The notes under the pieces were generated by a model, which did not search any database, had not been told where the DNA came from, and was given only the letters and a program-made list of their open reading frames with translations. A program made the position numbers and the translations under genes. Source: an uncultured Selenomonadales bacterium (GTDB lineage Bacteria > Bacillota_C > Negativicutes > Selenomonadales > Selenomonadaceae). Taken from it: a stretch of DNA of 6,971 nucleotides. How positions within the stretch are numbered: position 1 is the stretch's first letter; the number at the start of each line of letters is the position of its first letter. Of the stretch, positions 6,581 through 6,971 are shown in pieces. The stretch spans positions 1 to 6,971 of the forward strand of contig CALGGX010000031.1 in NCBI GenBank assembly GCA_937916025.1. Reading direction: 5' to 3'.

Positions 6581-6971
6581 GACGTTTGAGAAATTGCCCC
6601 GTGTAGGATTCGGCGACTTCAGACAACTGCTCCGGCGTGCCGCACGCCACTACATTCCCGCCCAAATCGCCGCCTTCCGGTCCGAGATCGATTATCCAAT
6701 CCGCGCTCTTGATCACGTCGAGATTGTGCTCGATCACCACGACCGTGTTACCGCCGTCGACCAATCTCTGCAAAATCTTCAACAGCCGATCGATATCCGC
6801 CGCATGCAAACCCGTCGTCGGTTCGTCGAGAATGTAAAGCGTCCGACCCGTCGATTGCCGTGATAACTACGTCGCCAGCTTCACGCGTTGCGCCTCGCCA
6901 CCGCTCAGTGTCGTTGCCGGTTGACCGAGTTTGATATAGCCGAGTCCCACGTCGCTGATGATCTGCAACCG
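6570..6971 (-). pseudogene. uvrA: UvrA C-terminal ATPase region, partial, interrupted by an in-frame TAG
   Basis: UvrA is the damage-recognition ATPase of nucleotide excision repair and acts in the cytoplasm with UvrB and UvrC. Read from 6971 leftward, one frame gives [11 protein letters not shown], the ABC signature [13 protein letters not shown], then TAG (6869 to 6867), then [19 protein letters not shown] with Walker B, the [10 protein letters not shown]-loop region and [11 protein letters not shown], ending in FLKRLTN and TGA. The TAG sits where UvrA proteins have Glu (LATELSRR in many bacteria), so a single GAG-to-TAG change explains it; the frame is kept on both sides. Only 132 sense codons of about 940 are in the window. 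A product stopping at the TAG would lack Walker B and be inactive. The TTG at 6809 could start only a useless 79-residue fragment. Identification as UvrA is very secure; whether it is a true pseudogene or a sequencing error is open. Confidence 0.88.

Noticed and set aside
6594..6863. 89-residue plus-strand open frame over the uvrA end
   Set aside because: It is antisense to a securely recognised UvrA sequence and has no start signals or family resemblance.
6810..6971. Possible frameshift in uvrA
   Set aside because: The UvrA sequence continues in the same frame before and after the stop, so only a base substitution is needed.

Overview
The window reads as a bacterial chromosome segment with four gene units. 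From left to right they are the 3' end of a gene for a repeat-rich surface protein, a complete 1217-residue paralogue of it, a complete SIR2-plus-STAND-type NTPase gene, and (opposite strand) the 3' end of uvrA carrying an in-frame amber codon. Purine-rich Shine-Dalgarno sequences nine bases from the start codons, and strong intrinsic terminators, look Firmicutes-like. RTX-type calcium-binding repeats normally belong to proteins exported across an outer membrane by type I secretion. Together these suggest a diderm Firmicute, probably a Negativicute of the gut or rumen. That placement is inference from protein style, not from a marker phylogeny.

Left part (1-4073): the C-terminal end of an upstream paralogue (2-247) ends in a terminator (270-300). 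A 64-nt gap with a possible promoter and a clear ribosome binding site follows. The large gene (365-4018) is built from five modules. Each module is an RTX-like block (GGxGNDxI repeats every ~18-19 residues) followed by a conserved non-RTX cassette (FQYANGDGND...IxLxSGS...KIGxGSIxLKNA). Modules 1 and 2 are a tandem duplication with an exact 480-bp offset. The last 57 residues match the upstream gene's tail without gaps (38/57 identical), and both genes end in similarly placed, similar terminators. This is a local family of exported, probably calcium-binding proteins.

Middle part (4074-6580): a short intergenic region with a possible extended -10 promoter leads into an 818-residue protein. It has an N-terminal SIR2-like domain (GAGFS, TTNYD, HMNG, GYSMRYD), a central P-loop NTPase (Walker A ADLGNGKT, Walker B VIVLDN) and a long helical C-terminal region. 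This layout matches the NLR-like antiphage proteins that pair a SIR2 NADase effector with a STAND switch and a C-terminal sensor. It is the best candidate here for a defence system, apparently single-gene.

Right part (6570-6971, minus): the UvrA C-terminal ATPase region. The gene converges on the SIR2-STAND gene with an 11-bp overlap of the coding ends. An in-frame TAG at 6867-6869 replaces the conserved Glu just after the ABC signature, between that motif and Walker B. Either uvrA is broken in this genome or this is a base error near the end of the sequence. No RNA genes, insertion sequences, CRISPR arrays or attachment sites were seen.
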